Below are positions 36,375-45,590 of a stretch of 64,000 nt of DNA, one piece after another. The stretch is from an uncultured Collinsella sp. (lineage in GTDB: Bacteria > Actinomycetota > Coriobacteriia > Coriobacteriales > Coriobacteriaceae): positions 1-64,000 of the forward strand of contig UQHR01000007.1 in NCBI GenBank assembly GCA_900540905.1, given 5' to 3'. The position numbers and the translations under genes are program-made. How positions within the stretch are numbered: the stretch's first letter is position 1; every line of letters starts with the position of its first letter. A model generated the notes under the pieces. It was given only the letters and a program-made list of their open reading frames with translations. It searched no databases and had not been told where the DNA came from.

Positions 36375-36866
36375 CTAGAGCGTTGCTAAGTAATTCTTTG
36401 CGTCTTCTGCGCTCATTGCTGCGACGGGTGCGTGTGAACAGAGTTTGGCATCGTTGGTGACCAGAAGGTCTGCCTTTGCGCGCATTGCTGCCGCAATGAT
36501 TAAATCGTCTTCGTAATCGCTATGGAGCTTACGCTGCTTGCTCGCCATCCATATGTCACTCAGGTCGCAGGGTACCGGCGTGGCAAGTTGCGACAACACG
36601 TCGAGGCAATCCCATGCAAGTGATGTCGCCGCCACGGCGGCATCTTGGGATAGCGAGCCATGCTCGCGCCGATACCACGCCTTATGTTCGCTCGAAATCA
36701 AATAGAACAGATCTTTGGACGATGTCGCCGCATACAGCAAATCCACCTGCGCCGTGCATGCATCGCGTAAAAACTCAATCGCCACCGAACGACCACGTCG
36801 TGAGGGAATGAAGTAATCGAGCCACACGTTGGTGTCAACCAAGATGCGCCTTGGAGCCTCACTCAT
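36375..36866 (-). CDS. PIN-domain toxin of a type II toxin-antitoxin pair
   Basis: A 163-residue PIN nuclease, usually an RNase that cleaves tRNA or mRNA. The acidic active site is present: VDTNVWLDYF near the N-terminus, DYEDDLIIAAAMRAKADLLVTND near the C-terminus. The start overlaps the antitoxin gene by eight bases (36859-36866), so the antitoxin is translated first. The cognate partner is the ribbon-helix-helix protein upstream. Confidence 0.85.
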   Translation of the reverse strand: MSEAPRRILVDTNVWLDYFIPSRRGRSVAIEFLRDACTAQVDLLYAATSSKDLFYLISSEHKAWYRREHGSLSQDAAVAATSLAWDCLDVLSQLATPVPCDLSDIWMASKQRKLHSDYEDDLIIAAAMRAKADLLVTNDAKLCSHAPVAAMSAEDAKNYLATL

Positions 36867-37239
36867 AGAGCCAGCTCATCTCCTCGCCGTAGCGATCCGC
36901 GTAGGCGTTCCGTTTGAGTTCTTCATCGCCCGAGGGCTGAGCCTTGACCATATCGATTCCCGACTCACGGCAAGCGGCAGCGAACAGCTTCGACCCCTGA
37001 TCCATGAGCTCGAGCTTACGTTTAGCGGCCTTTTCGCGCTCGCGCTGTTCCGCCCGGACACGACTGGGCAGCAGGATATCCTCGAGCGCACCGGGGCGAT
37101 CGGCCAGCGACGCTGCAAGCTGCCAGAGCGCTCGCACCGCTTGGCTCGGCGTCATACCGGCCCTGGAGAGAGCGGCGTCCCCGCTCCTTTTAAGATCGGC
37201 ATCGAGACGTACGTTGATCTGAGCGGCTGTTGTGGTCAT
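36859..37239 (-). CDS. RHH/RelB-DinJ-like antitoxin
   Basis: A 126-residue protein whose N-terminus (AAQINVRLDADLKRSGDAAL, then SRAGMTPSQAVRALWQL) is a RelB/DinJ ribbon-helix-helix DNA-binding domain. The C-terminal region is charged, and should wrap the PIN toxin. GGAGGGG precedes the ATG. It is longer than usual for DinJ (about 86), with an extra Lys/Glu-rich middle. First gene of the module; it likely represses its own promoter. Confidence 0.83.
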   Translation of the reverse strand: MTTTAAQINVRLDADLKRSGDAALSRAGMTPSQAVRALWQLAASLADRPGALEDILLPSRVRAEQREREKAAKRKLELMDQGSKLFAAACRESGIDMVKAQPSGDEELKRNAYADRYGEEMSWLYE

Positions 37240-37334
37240 GACCCCTCCTTAATACTTTAAAATCATCATAAAACTCTATGGTAGATACGTAAAGCACGTA
37301 TAGCATTTATTAGCATTAGCCGCACTCTGTGCAC

Positions 37335-37368
37335 AAAAAGCCGCCGAGGTGCACTGCACCTCGGCGGC
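37335..37368 (-). terminator. Strong hairpin with T-run, minus strand
   Basis: GCCGCCGAGGTGCA (37340-37353) and TGCACCTCGGCGGC (37355-37368) are perfect arms with a one-base centre. On the minus strand the stem is followed by TTTTT. It would stop transcripts from the M18 peptidase before the toxin-antitoxin pair. Confidence 0.85.
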
Positions 37369-37416
37369 CACGTACCACCGATCTAGCTCGGTTTCACCCT
37401 TTGCATTTGCCCAGAT

Positions 37417-37455
37417 AAAACCTGCAAAATAAACCTGTCCCTTTTAGCAGGTTTT
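37417..37455 (-). repeat. CCTGTCCC hairpin repeat, copy 3
   Basis: AAAACCTGC (37417-37425) and GCAGGTTTT (37447-37455) pair around a loop that keeps TAAACCTGTCCC. It overlaps the M18 peptidase stop codon and, on the minus strand, ends in TTTTATC, so it can also serve as its terminator. Confidence 0.7.
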
Positions 37456-38839
37456 AGAGCTCCACGCTTTCGGCGCCGTTGATGGTTAGGTTTCGCTCGT
37501 AGAAAGCCGTGAGGGCGCGGATGGCGTACATCACGTCGCACACGCCGCCGGTCTCGTAGCTCGAGTGCATGGCCAGCTGCGGCAGGCCCACGTCCACGGC
37601 ATGCATGCTCGCCTGCATATTGGACAGATTGCCGAGCGTGGATCCGCCGGCCATATCGCTCTTGTTGGCGAAGGCCTGCGTGGGCACGTCGGCGTCATCG
37701 CAAATAGCTTGGAACACCGCGCGGCTAAAGGCATCGGTACAATAGTGCTGGTTGGCTGCCTCCTTGATGACGATACCGCCGTTGAGCACCACCTGGCTGC
37801 GGGCGTCGCACTTCTCGGCGTGGTTGGGGTGCACGGCATGCGCGTTGTCGCAGCTCACGAGCATCGATGCGGCAAGGGCGCGATGATACGACTCGTCGTC
37901 AAAGCCCAGCGATCCGTTAATGCGGCGCAGCGCGTCGGCCAAGAACGTCGACATGGCGCCCTGCTTGGTCTCGGAGCCAACCTCCTCATTATCAAAGCAG
38001 CAAAAGACCGAAACGTCGTGCGCGTTCTCGGCACCCAAAAATGCCTGCAGCGAGGTGTAGGCGCAGGCCAGGTCGTCAAGCTTGGGCGTCGAGATAAACT
38101 CGTCGGCCCAGCCCCAAATGCGCGCATCCTGACGATTGACCAGGAACAGATCGCGGCCCAGGATCTGCTCGGGCTCAACGTCCAGTTCGTCGGCAACCAG
38201 GGCATCAAAATCGCCCTGCTTAAGCTCACCGGCGCTGATGAGCGGGCACAGGTCGACGGCGCGGTTGGGCGCAAAGCCCTCGTTAACGCCACGATTCATA
38301 TGGATGGCAAGGCTCGGGATAATCGCGACTTCGCGCTCGGTGGCAAGCAGGCGGCTTTCAATACGGTCGCCTTCGCGTACCAACACGCGGCCCGCGAGCG
38401 CCAGCGGGCGGTCGAACCAGGTGTAGTCGATCATGCCGCCGTAGGCCTCGGTGTTCAGGCGCAGCGTCTCGCCTGCGCCGTCGAGCTCGGGCACGGCCTT
38501 GACCTTAAACGTCGGCGAATCGCTGTGCGACGCCGTGAGCTGAAAATGATAGTCGCCGGCAACGCCGTCCTCGCCCCACGTAGCAGCCAGGTCCTCGCCC
38601 ACCTTAAAGGCAACAACGCTCGAGGTGTTGCGCTGCGTGTAATAACGCCCGCCTGGCTCGATGTCCCACGCCGCATTCTCGGGCAGGTAGGTAAATCCCG
38701 CCTCGTCGAGCTCGGCCATAATGGTCGCCGCCGTATGGAACATGCTGGGGCACGCCTCGATAAAGTCGATAAGGTCGTTGGCGGCCTCGATATCGTCGGC
38801 CGTCACGTGCGCGCGCTCGGGCGTTTCCTGATCCGTCAT
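37454..38839 (-). CDS. M18-family aminopeptidase
   Basis: Cytosolic di-zinc aminopeptidase (461 residues) that removes acidic or neutral N-terminal residues. Metal ligands: His in TASHSDSPTFK, Asp in PKLDDLACAY, the Glu pair in FDNEEVGS, Asp in MLVSCDNAHAVHPN, and His in LAMHSSYE. This resembles bacterial ApeB/LapE-type proteins. ATG 38839 follows GGGGAG; the frame is open to 38950 without a better site. The stop codon overlaps a dispersed repeat. Confidence 0.9.
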   Translation of the reverse strand: MTDQETPERAHVTADDIEAANDLIDFIEACPSMFHTAATIMAELDEAGFTYLPENAAWDIEPGGRYYTQRNTSSVVAFKVGEDLAATWGEDGVAGDYHFQLTASHSDSPTFKVKAVPELDGAGETLRLNTEAYGGMIDYTWFDRPLALAGRVLVREGDRIESRLLATEREVAIIPSLAIHMNRGVNEGFAPNRAVDLCPLISAGELKQGDFDALVADELDVEPEQILGRDLFLVNRQDARIWGWADEFISTPKLDDLACAYTSLQAFLGAENAHDVSVFCCFDNEEVGSETKQGAMSTFLADALRRINGSLGFDDESYHRALAASMLVSCDNAHAVHPNHAEKCDARSQVVLNGGIVIKEAANQHYCTDAFSRAVFQAICDDADVPTQAFANKSDMAGGSTLGNLSNMQASMHAVDVGLPQLAMHSSYETGGVCDVMYAIRALTAFYERNLTINGAESVEL

Positions 38840-39000
38840 GCTCTCCCCTTTCGCTGGGTTGATGGTCCCCTCCAGCATACCCCGCCACGCCAGCGCCGCA
38901 CTCTTCATTCCATGTTTAATCCCGCGCCGCTCACCAAGTTGAGCCATCATGCCCGCGCTCCTTTTGCGACAATTACGCTAACAGGACGAGAGGAGCCGTC

Positions 39001-40086
39001 ATGAAGCCACGTAACATTGCCATCGCCTGCGGTGTCGCGGGAGTCGCCGTCGGCCTTGCCGCTGCCACCGGTATCGTTTACCGCAAGCAAATCAAGTCCG
39101 CCGCGTCGCTCAAACGCTTGACCGGCTACGCGGATAGCTATGACCTGTACGCAATCGACATCGCCTACGACTACGATCTTGATCGCATCATCGCCGCTGG
39201 CGTGCGCGACGACCAGGCCTACATCGATGCCGTGGTGGCGCAGGTGCTGCCCGGTGTGCCGGTACATGTCCAGGCGCCCCAGTTTGCCTGCAGCGCTTTT
39301 GTCGCCGTAGATGCCGAAGGCCGCGTGCGCACCGGTCGCAATTACGACTTTAAGGACGACACCTCGGCACTGCTGGTGCGCAATCACCCACGCGACGGCT
39401 ATGCCTCCATCGGGTTTGCCGCCCTTAACAACCTGGGCGATAACACTCCGCTTGACTCCGTCGCCGGACGTGCCGCCGCACTCATGGGCCCGTTTGCCCA
39501 GCTCGACGGTGTTAACGAATGCGGCGTGTCCATTGCCGTACTCACTCTGGATTCCAAGCCCTGTGACCAGGACGCGCAACGCCCCGTCATCAATACCTCA
39601 CTCGCCATCCGTCTGGTGCTCGACCGTGCCGCCACCACGCAAGAAGCTGTCGACCTGCTTTCCGCCTACGACATGCACGCCATGGCAGGACGCGATTACC
39701 ACTTCTTTATCAACGACGCCGCCGGTGACGCGCGCGTAGTAGAGTGGGATCCGCGCGATCCGGACCGTGCTTTCAAAGCGACCCCTGTTCGCCAGGTCAC
39801 GAACTTCTACGCCTGCTATGGCGACGAAGTGCTGCCCAACCAAAAGAATGGCGAGCTGGGCCATGGTAAAGAGCGCGCCGTCGCAATCGCCGATGTCCTT
39901 GACGCCCATGTCGGCGCCCAAGACGAGGCAGTCGCTTGGAAGGCCCTACGCGCTGCGGCGCAAAAGCCCAATCCGGAAGACATCACCAGCAACACGCAGT
40001 GGTCGGTCGTCTTTGACAATACCGAGCCCGCTGCCGCCATCACGCTGCGCCGCCACTGGGGCAACGTCGATGCCTTCGCACTGTAA
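39001..40086 (+). CDS. Membrane-anchored Ntn-type linear amide C-N hydrolase
   Basis: Choloylglycine hydrolase/acyl-CoA:6-APA acyltransferase-like protein (361 residues). Residues 5-24 form a signal-anchor helix. Cys97 in QFACSAFVAVDAEG, followed by RTGRNYDFKDD, is the expected nucleophile that becomes N-terminal after self-cleavage in this family. A downstream LDGVNECGVSIAVL segment is also typical. Related enzymes hydrolyse bile salts, penicillin V or N-acyl amino acids; the substrate here is not known. GAGGAG precedes the ATG. The extended N-terminus puts the nucleophile far from residue 2 of cytosolic bile-salt hydrolases. Confidence 0.82.
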   Translation: MKPRNIAIACGVAGVAVGLAAATGIVYRKQIKSAASLKRLTGYADSYDLYAIDIAYDYDLDRIIAAGVRDDQAYIDAVVAQVLPGVPVHVQAPQFACSAFVAVDAEGRVRTGRNYDFKDDTSALLVRNHPRDGYASIGFAALNNLGDNTPLDSVAGRAAALMGPFAQLDGVNECGVSIAVLTLDSKPCDQDAQRPVINTSLAIRLVLDRAATTQEAVDLLSAYDMHAMAGRDYHFFINDAAGDARVVEWDPRDPDRAFKATPVRQVTNFYACYGDEVLPNQKNGELGHGKERAVAIADVLDAHVGAQDEAVAWKALRAAAQKPNPEDITSNTQWSVVFDNTEPAAAITLRRHWGNVDAFAL

Positions 40087-40154
40087 GGAGCCAGGCCCGT
40101 CGACCTTACGTTCCCTGACGTTGCTTACATTTCCATACGCTTGAGCTAACACGT

Positions 40155-40187
40155 TTTACCCCCGTATCAACAGTGTGCGGGGGTAAA
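40155..40187. terminator. Hairpin between the Ntn hydrolase and pfkA
   Basis: TTTACCCCCG (40155-40164) and CGGGGGTAAA (40178-40187) form a perfect stem. No T-run follows on the plus strand, so it is either a weak terminator or part of the pfkA leader. Confidence 0.55.
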
Positions 40188-40225
40188 CTTATGCGCATGT
40201 TATAACTTGCCCGGAAGGATTCATC

Positions 40226-41305
40226 ATGCTCAGGATCGGTCTTCTTACCAGTGGCGGCGACTGCCAGGCGCTCAACGCCACCATGCGCGGCATCGTCAAA
40301 ACGCTTATGACCAATAGCGAAGAACCTATCGAGATCTATGGTTTTGAGGACGGCTACCAGGGCCTTATCTACAGCAGGTTCCGCGTCATGTCGCCCGCCG
40401 ATTTTAGCGGCATCCTCACCCGCGGCGGCACCATCCTGGGCACGAGCCGCACGCCGTTCAAGCGTCTGGATATTCCCGAGGCCGATGGCGTCGAGAAGGT
40501 ACCCGCAATGGTCCACACCTATCATAAGCTGCAGCTCGACTGCCTGTTTATGCTGGGCGGCAACGGCTCCACCAAGACCGCCAACCGCCTGCGCGAAGAG
40601 GGCCTCAACGTTATCGCCCTGCCCAAGACCATCGATAACGACACCTGGGGCACCGAGCTGACGTTTGGCTTTACGAGCGCCATCGACGTCGCCACCAAGT
40701 GCATCGACGACATCCACACCACCGCTTCGAGCCATGGGCGCGTGTTCGTTATCGAGATCATGGGCCACAAGGTTGGCTGGATTCCACTGTACGCCGGCGT
40801 CGCGGGCGGCGCGGATGTCATCCTGATTCCCGAGATCCCCTACGACATGGATAACGTCATCAAGACCATCGAGCATCGCATGGAAACCGGCAGCCGCTTT
40901 ACCATCGTGGCCGTCGCCGAGGGCGCCATCTCCAAGGAGGACGCGGCGCTGTCCAAGAAGGAGTACAAGAAGAAGCTCGCCGAGCGTACGAGCCCCTCGA
41001 TTGTCTACGACATCGCCAAGGAGATCGAAGCCAAGACTGGTCGCGAGACCCGTGTCGCCATCCCCGGCCACACGCAGCGCGGCGGCCAGCCCGACGCCCA
41101 GGACCGCATCTTTGCGACCCAGTGCGGCGTCGAGGCGGCACTCGGCTGCCTACGCGGCGAGTTTGGCTACATGATCGCCCTGCGTGACGGCAAGATGTGC
41201 CACATGCCGCTCGAGGAAGTCGCCGGCAAGCTCAAGTATGTCGACCCCCAGAGTGATCTGGTGCGCGAGGCCAAGGCGCTGGGCATCAGCTTCGGCGGCG
41301 AATAG
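40226..41305 (+). CDS. pfkA: 6-phosphofructokinase
   Basis: Glycolytic phosphorylation of fructose-6-phosphate (359 residues; E. coli PfkA is 320). The N-terminal LLTSGGDCQALNATMRG, the catalytic PKTIDNDTWGTE loop and GHTQRGGQPDAQDR are clear. The donor-site motif is GGNGST: Asn replaces the usual Asp103, Gly104 is of the ATP type, and Lys in PKTIDND is of the pyrophosphate type. The phosphate donor is thus not certain. AAGGA precedes the ATG. A conserved-loop hairpin element follows 23 bp after the stop codon. Confidence 0.9.
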   Translation: MLRIGLLTSGGDCQALNATMRGIVKTLMTNSEEPIEIYGFEDGYQGLIYSRFRVMSPADFSGILTRGGTILGTSRTPFKRLDIPEADGVEKVPAMVHTYHKLQLDCLFMLGGNGSTKTANRLREEGLNVIALPKTIDNDTWGTELTFGFTSAIDVATKCIDDIHTTASSHGRVFVIEIMGHKVGWIPLYAGVAGGADVILIPEIPYDMDNVIKTIEHRMETGSRFTIVAVAEGAISKEDAALSKKEYKKKLAERTSPSIVYDIAKEIEAKTGRETRVAIPGHTQRGGQPDAQDRIFATQCGVEAALGCLRGEFGYMIALRDGKMCHMPLEEVAGKLKYVDPQSDLVREAKALGISFGGE

Positions 41306-41328
41306 CCTCGGCCGAAACTGCTCTCATC

Positions 41329-41449
41329 GGAGACCCCAGGGCTTACCTCCCAAATCGTCCTCGGACATGTCAGGATCCCGCCGTGCGCTTCGCGCGGCGG
41401 GATCCTTCCGTCCTGCGGAAAGATTTGGGAGGTAAGCCCTGGGGCCTCC
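41329..41449 (+). repeat. Conserved-loop hairpin element, copy 1 (after pfkA)
   Basis: Outer arms 41334-41356 and 41422-41444 are perfect over 23 bp and extend by four more pairs past one mismatch. Inside are loop strand GTCCTCGGACATG, an inner stem (AGGATCCCGCCG with CGGCGGGATCCT) capped by a C-TTC-G loop, and loop strand CGTCCTGCGGAAA. The same loop strands occur in the copies at 53426 and, on the minus strand, 47968. Confidence 0.85.
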
Positions 41450-41504
41450 TACGGTGACTGGGGAGGCCGAGACTATTCGTCTTCTTGCTGCGGGTGCCTG
41501 GGGT

Positions 41505-41597
41505 AGGATGCGGCGTGCATTTTTGGGAGTATTCAGCAGCCGAGGGTGCCTGCATACTGGATTTTGGGCGAAAGGCAGGCACCATGGGCCGCATCCT
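41505..41597. repeat. Long hairpin beside copy 1
   Basis: AGGATGCGGC (41505-41514) pairs with GCCGCATCCT (41588-41597); inside, GGTGCCTGC (41545-41553) pairs with GCAGGCACC (41575-41583). It lacks the conserved loops. The rest of the 541 bp gap (41598-41750) has C-rich sequence with no reading frame I would support. Confidence 0.6.
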
Positions 41598-41750
41598 GTA
41601 AAAAAACGAGCGGCTCTAGAGGCGTTGGGACTCAGAATCGGGGCTTTCAGCGCAGTTTTGCACCCCCGCCCCCGCGCCCGCGGACCCCGGGACGCTGAAT
41701 ACTCCGGAATTTGCACGGCGCCCCCTGGGGTACCTGTGGGCAAAAAGCAA

Positions 41751-41783
41751 CCGCCCCGTCAAAGTATGCATTTGGCGGGGCGG
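41751..41783 (-). terminator. Terminator of the MacB-like ABC operon
   Basis: CCGCCCCG-T-CAAA (41751-41763) pairs with TTTG-G-CGGGGCGG (41771-41783). On the minus strand it reads on into TTGCTTTTTG, 64 bp past the permease stop codon. Confidence 0.75.
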
Positions 41784-41846
41784 TTTATGCAAAAATGCTG
41801 CTGCGGGCGCGTCGGCAGCTCGCTAGAACTTGAATCCCAGGACAGG

Positions 41847-44612
41847 TTACTCGGCGCTCTTGAGGGCGCCGACCATGTCGATCTTGTTGAGCGTTCGGTT
41901 GGTGGCGAGGTTGACGATAAACGTAAAGCCGAAGGAAAGCACTACGGCGAGCACGTAGCTTAGCGGCTCGACCTCAACGTCAAAGTACAGCGACGGCATC
42001 TGCAGGATGTACGTAAAGCTCTCGGCAAGCAGGCCACCCAGCGGCACGCCCAGTGCGGTGCCAATCGCCGTGAGGATCAACGTCTCCTTGTTGACGTAAT
42101 GGTGTACCTCGCCACGGCGGAAGCCCAGCACCTTGATGGTCGCCAGCTCGCGCTCGCGCTCGGAGATATTCGTGTTGGACAACGTAAACACCACCACAAA
42201 CGACAGGCACGCCGCCATAAAGGTCACGAGCACCACGACGGAATTGATGATAGTGAAGTTCGCCTCGTAGTTCTGCCAATGTTCGGCCGTGCTCGAGATG
42301 GTGAGCCAACCGTCACTCTTAAGATTCTTGCTAAACGCAATCTGGTCGGCCGACGAGCCCTTAAGCAGCACAAAGATGCCGTTAAGACGCGCGCTTCGGC
42401 CGAACGCGCGCTCATAGGTGCCCTGCGTCATATAGAGCGTGTTGCCCAAATAGTTGAGCGAGATGTCGCTGACTTTGACCTTGGCGACGTTGAGCGACGA
42501 ATCCTGGACCTGCGCCGTGTCGCCCGGCTGAATCCCAAGAACCAGCTGTGAACTCTTGCTCAGATACACGTCTCCGTCACGCAAAGACAGTGGCTCTTTG
42601 GACTCATCCTCGAGACGCACGTAGTCGTCCAGGTCGTTCGTGCGGTCATCGGGCACCACAATCAGCTGCACGGTCTCGCTCTTTCCGCCGAATGTAAAGG
42701 TGACGTTGTCGGTCATAATCGGCAGCGTCGAAGTCACGGTCACGTTGGAATCATTGGCCGCGCTGCGCTCATCCAATGCCGCGCACGTCTGCGAAAAATC
42801 GTCGGGATTGGCGACCGCCAGCAGATCGTAGCGTGTGATGTGGCCGTACTGCTTGGGCGAAAGCGCGACCGACGTGTCGCGAATACCCATACCGCAGATC
42901 ACAAGCGCGGTGCAACCCGCGATGCCAAAGATGGTCATAAAGGCGCGCTTTTTATAGCGGAATAGGTTGCGTGCAGCGACCTTGTTCAAAAAGCCCATGC
43001 GGCGCCAGATAAAGCCGATGCGCTCGAGCAAGATGCGCGAGCCAGCGCGCGGGGCCTTGGGACGCATAAGCGAGGCCGGGGTCTCGGCCATCTCGTGGCG
43101 GCAGGCGATAATCGTGGCGCCCACCACGCCCACGGCAAACAGCGCCACCGACACGAGCGACGACACGATGTCGTACGAAAGCAGCATCTGGGGCAGTGAG
43201 TACATGTCGTCGAACACCGTAAACAGGAACAGCGGCAGGCCCACAAATCCGATGATGTTGCCGAGCACGCCGCCGATCAGACAAGCCCACAGCGCATAGT
43301 CCACGTATTTGGACAGGATGCGTCCGCGCGAATAACCGAGTGCCTTATACAGGCCGATGAGCGTGCGCTCCTCCTCGACCATACGCGTGGCGGTGGTAAG
43401 GCTGATGAGCACGGCGACGATAAAGAAGATGAACGGGAACACCGTGGCGATGGCCTCAATTGACGAGCTGTCGCTCTCCACGCTCGAGTAGCTTGCGATG
43501 TTGCCGCGGTCCTGGATGTACCAGGTGCATTCGCCCAGATCGGAAAGCTCGGCGCGGGCATCGGCAAACTGTTGATCGGCGGCGGCGCGACGCTGATCCA
43601 GGTCGGCTTGCGCCTGCGCACGCTCGTCGCTGCCCTCGGCCATGCGGTTGATGTTGTCCTGCTCAATCCCAAAGAGCATATTCGCCTGACGCTCAGCCGC
43701 GTCCAAGCTCGCCGGCGTGTCGACCGTCAGCTCCTGGGCGCGCGCCTTCTCACGCTCCTCGCGGATCTTCTCGATATTGCCCTTGACCTCATTGATCTTT
43801 GCCGCGTAGGAATCCGAATAGGAGTTGAGGCTCTTGGCTCCCTCGACGATCACGTGGACCGCGGAGTAGGAAGAAGATGTCGCGGCGTCCTCGCTCACAT
43901 AGAACTTATAGTCCGCCGCCGAAGCAGCGCGAAAGGCGTTGACTGTCGAGTCAGAACTTACATCAGTGGGGTCGAGGACCTCAGCCGTAATGGTGTAATC
44001 GCCCGCGGCAAACTGGTCCTTGGCGCTTTGATTGGACGAGCTCGCGTCATTGGCGGCAAAACTCACCGTATCGCCGATTTTCTTGCCCGATGCCTTCAGG
44101 AACTTCGAAGTCACCGCGACTTCATCGGCGCTCTCGGGCAAATCGCCGTTCACGAGCACCGGCTGATCGATGTTCTCCTTGGAGAGACTCTGCACGACCA
44201 CGCGCTCGCGCGTTGTGCCCACGGCGGTGTAGGCGGTCTCGGTGTAGATGCCCTCGGCCGTTTCGACGCCATCGACCTCTTGTATGGCGTCGAGATCATC
44301 GTCAGTCAGGCCATAGGTCGACTGCACGTTAATGTCATAGACATTTTGCTGGTCGAAGTAGGCATCAACCGAATCACACAGGTCCTCGCAACCCGCCTTA
44401 AGGCCGCACATCACGCTCACGCCAAGCGCGGTGATGACCACGATTGACAAAAAGCGCTTAAGACTGCCTCGGATTGTGCGGTGGATGCCGCGGCGAAAAA
44501 CCGTCGGCACCATATCGTTTGAACTTTGGGCGGTGCGATAGGTCGTAAAATCCTGCTCGTGCTCCATGTTCCGCGCGTCGCGGCGTTGGCTGTTTTGGCG
44601 GTCCTGGTCCAT
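41847..44612 (-). CDS. ABC transporter permease (FtsX/MacB type)
   Basis: Large membrane protein (about 921 residues) with two FtsX-like permease domains. An N-terminal helix (SIVVITALGVSVMCGLKAG) leads into an extracytoplasmic domain of about 300 residues with a coiled-coil stretch (KINEVKGNIEKIREEREKAR). Three membrane helices (about 385-510), a second domain, and three C-terminal helices follow. It belongs with the ATPase encoded just upstream. ATG 44612 is used; an in-frame GTG at 44624 would overlap the ATPase gene by seven bases and is an alternative. Substrate unknown; such pairs export peptides, lipids or drugs. Confidence 0.88.
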   Translation of the reverse strand: MDQDRQNSQRRDARNMEHEQDFTTYRTAQSSNDMVPTVFRRGIHRTIRGSLKRFLSIVVITALGVSVMCGLKAGCEDLCDSVDAYFDQQNVYDINVQSTYGLTDDDLDAIQEVDGVETAEGIYTETAYTAVGTTRERVVVQSLSKENIDQPVLVNGDLPESADEVAVTSKFLKASGKKIGDTVSFAANDASSSNQSAKDQFAAGDYTITAEVLDPTDVSSDSTVNAFRAASAADYKFYVSEDAATSSSYSAVHVIVEGAKSLNSYSDSYAAKINEVKGNIEKIREEREKARAQELTVDTPASLDAAERQANMLFGIEQDNINRMAEGSDERAQAQADLDQRRAAADQQFADARAELSDLGECTWYIQDRGNIASYSSVESDSSSIEAIATVFPFIFFIVAVLISLTTATRMVEEERTLIGLYKALGYSRGRILSKYVDYALWACLIGGVLGNIIGFVGLPLFLFTVFDDMYSLPQMLLSYDIVSSLVSVALFAVGVVGATIIACRHEMAETPASLMRPKAPRAGSRILLERIGFIWRRMGFLNKVAARNLFRYKKRAFMTIFGIAGCTALVICGMGIRDTSVALSPKQYGHITRYDLLAVANPDDFSQTCAALDERSAANDSNVTVTSTLPIMTDNVTFTFGGKSETVQLIVVPDDRTNDLDDYVRLEDESKEPLSLRDGDVYLSKSSQLVLGIQPGDTAQVQDSSLNVAKVKVSDISLNYLGNTLYMTQGTYERAFGRSARLNGIFVLLKGSSADQIAFSKNLKSDGWLTISSTAEHWQNYEANFTIINSVVVLVTFMAACLSFVVVFTLSNTNISERERELATIKVLGFRRGEVHHYVNKETLILTAIGTALGVPLGGLLAESFTYILQMPSLYFDVEVEPLSYVLAVVLSFGFTFIVNLATNRTLNKIDMVGALKSAE

Positions 44613-44617
44613 GGGCG

Positions 44618-45319
<702 letters not shown>

Positions 45320-45375
45320 CGATCGGTTCCCATCTGGTCGGATAACTCTTTAGTATTACCCATTTCGCACCGACT

Positions 45376-45404
45376 AAAAAGGGACGGGTTTATTTTGGCA
45401 GGTT
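45376..45404 (-). repeat. Truncated CCTGTCCC repeat, copy 4
   Basis: Read on the minus strand this is ACCTGCCAAAATAAACC then CGTCCCTTTTT, matching copy 2 (35150) with one change but lacking the closing arm. It lies between the ABC ATPase start and the SOS box. Confidence 0.6.
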
Positions 45405-45519
45405 CTATATGGGGAAACGGCAGCTATAGATGAGGCGCCGGGGAGGCAGAGAAATCATCGATGGGGTCAGGCCGACCGCCAAACACAACGCACGCATCTC
45501 AATCTGTCAGCCAAATCAT

Positions 45520-45534
45520 TCGAACATCTGTTCG
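45520..45534 (+). promoter_or_regulatory. LexA (SOS) box upstream of the GyrI-like gene
   Basis: TCGAAC-ATCT-GTTCG matches the LexA consensus of Gram-positive bacteria and actinobacteria (CGAAC-N4-GTTCG core, perfect). A candidate -10 element TATGAT (45539-45544) starts five bases later, so LexA would block the promoter. The gene begins at 45591. Confidence 0.75.
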
Positions 45535-45590
45535 TTTCTATGATATGATTCCGCTATCTAAGCAGGCCAATACGCAGAAAGGCGGCCAAC

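Noticed and set aside
36375..37239. Phage-defence island call for the PIN/RHH pair
   Set aside because: The pair is an ordinary type II toxin-antitoxin layout with no neighbouring defence genes.
41324..41743. 139-residue minus-strand frame across the hairpin elements
   Set aside because: Its codons are the stems of the repeats; no start signal, no homology, and it changes with the repeat arms.
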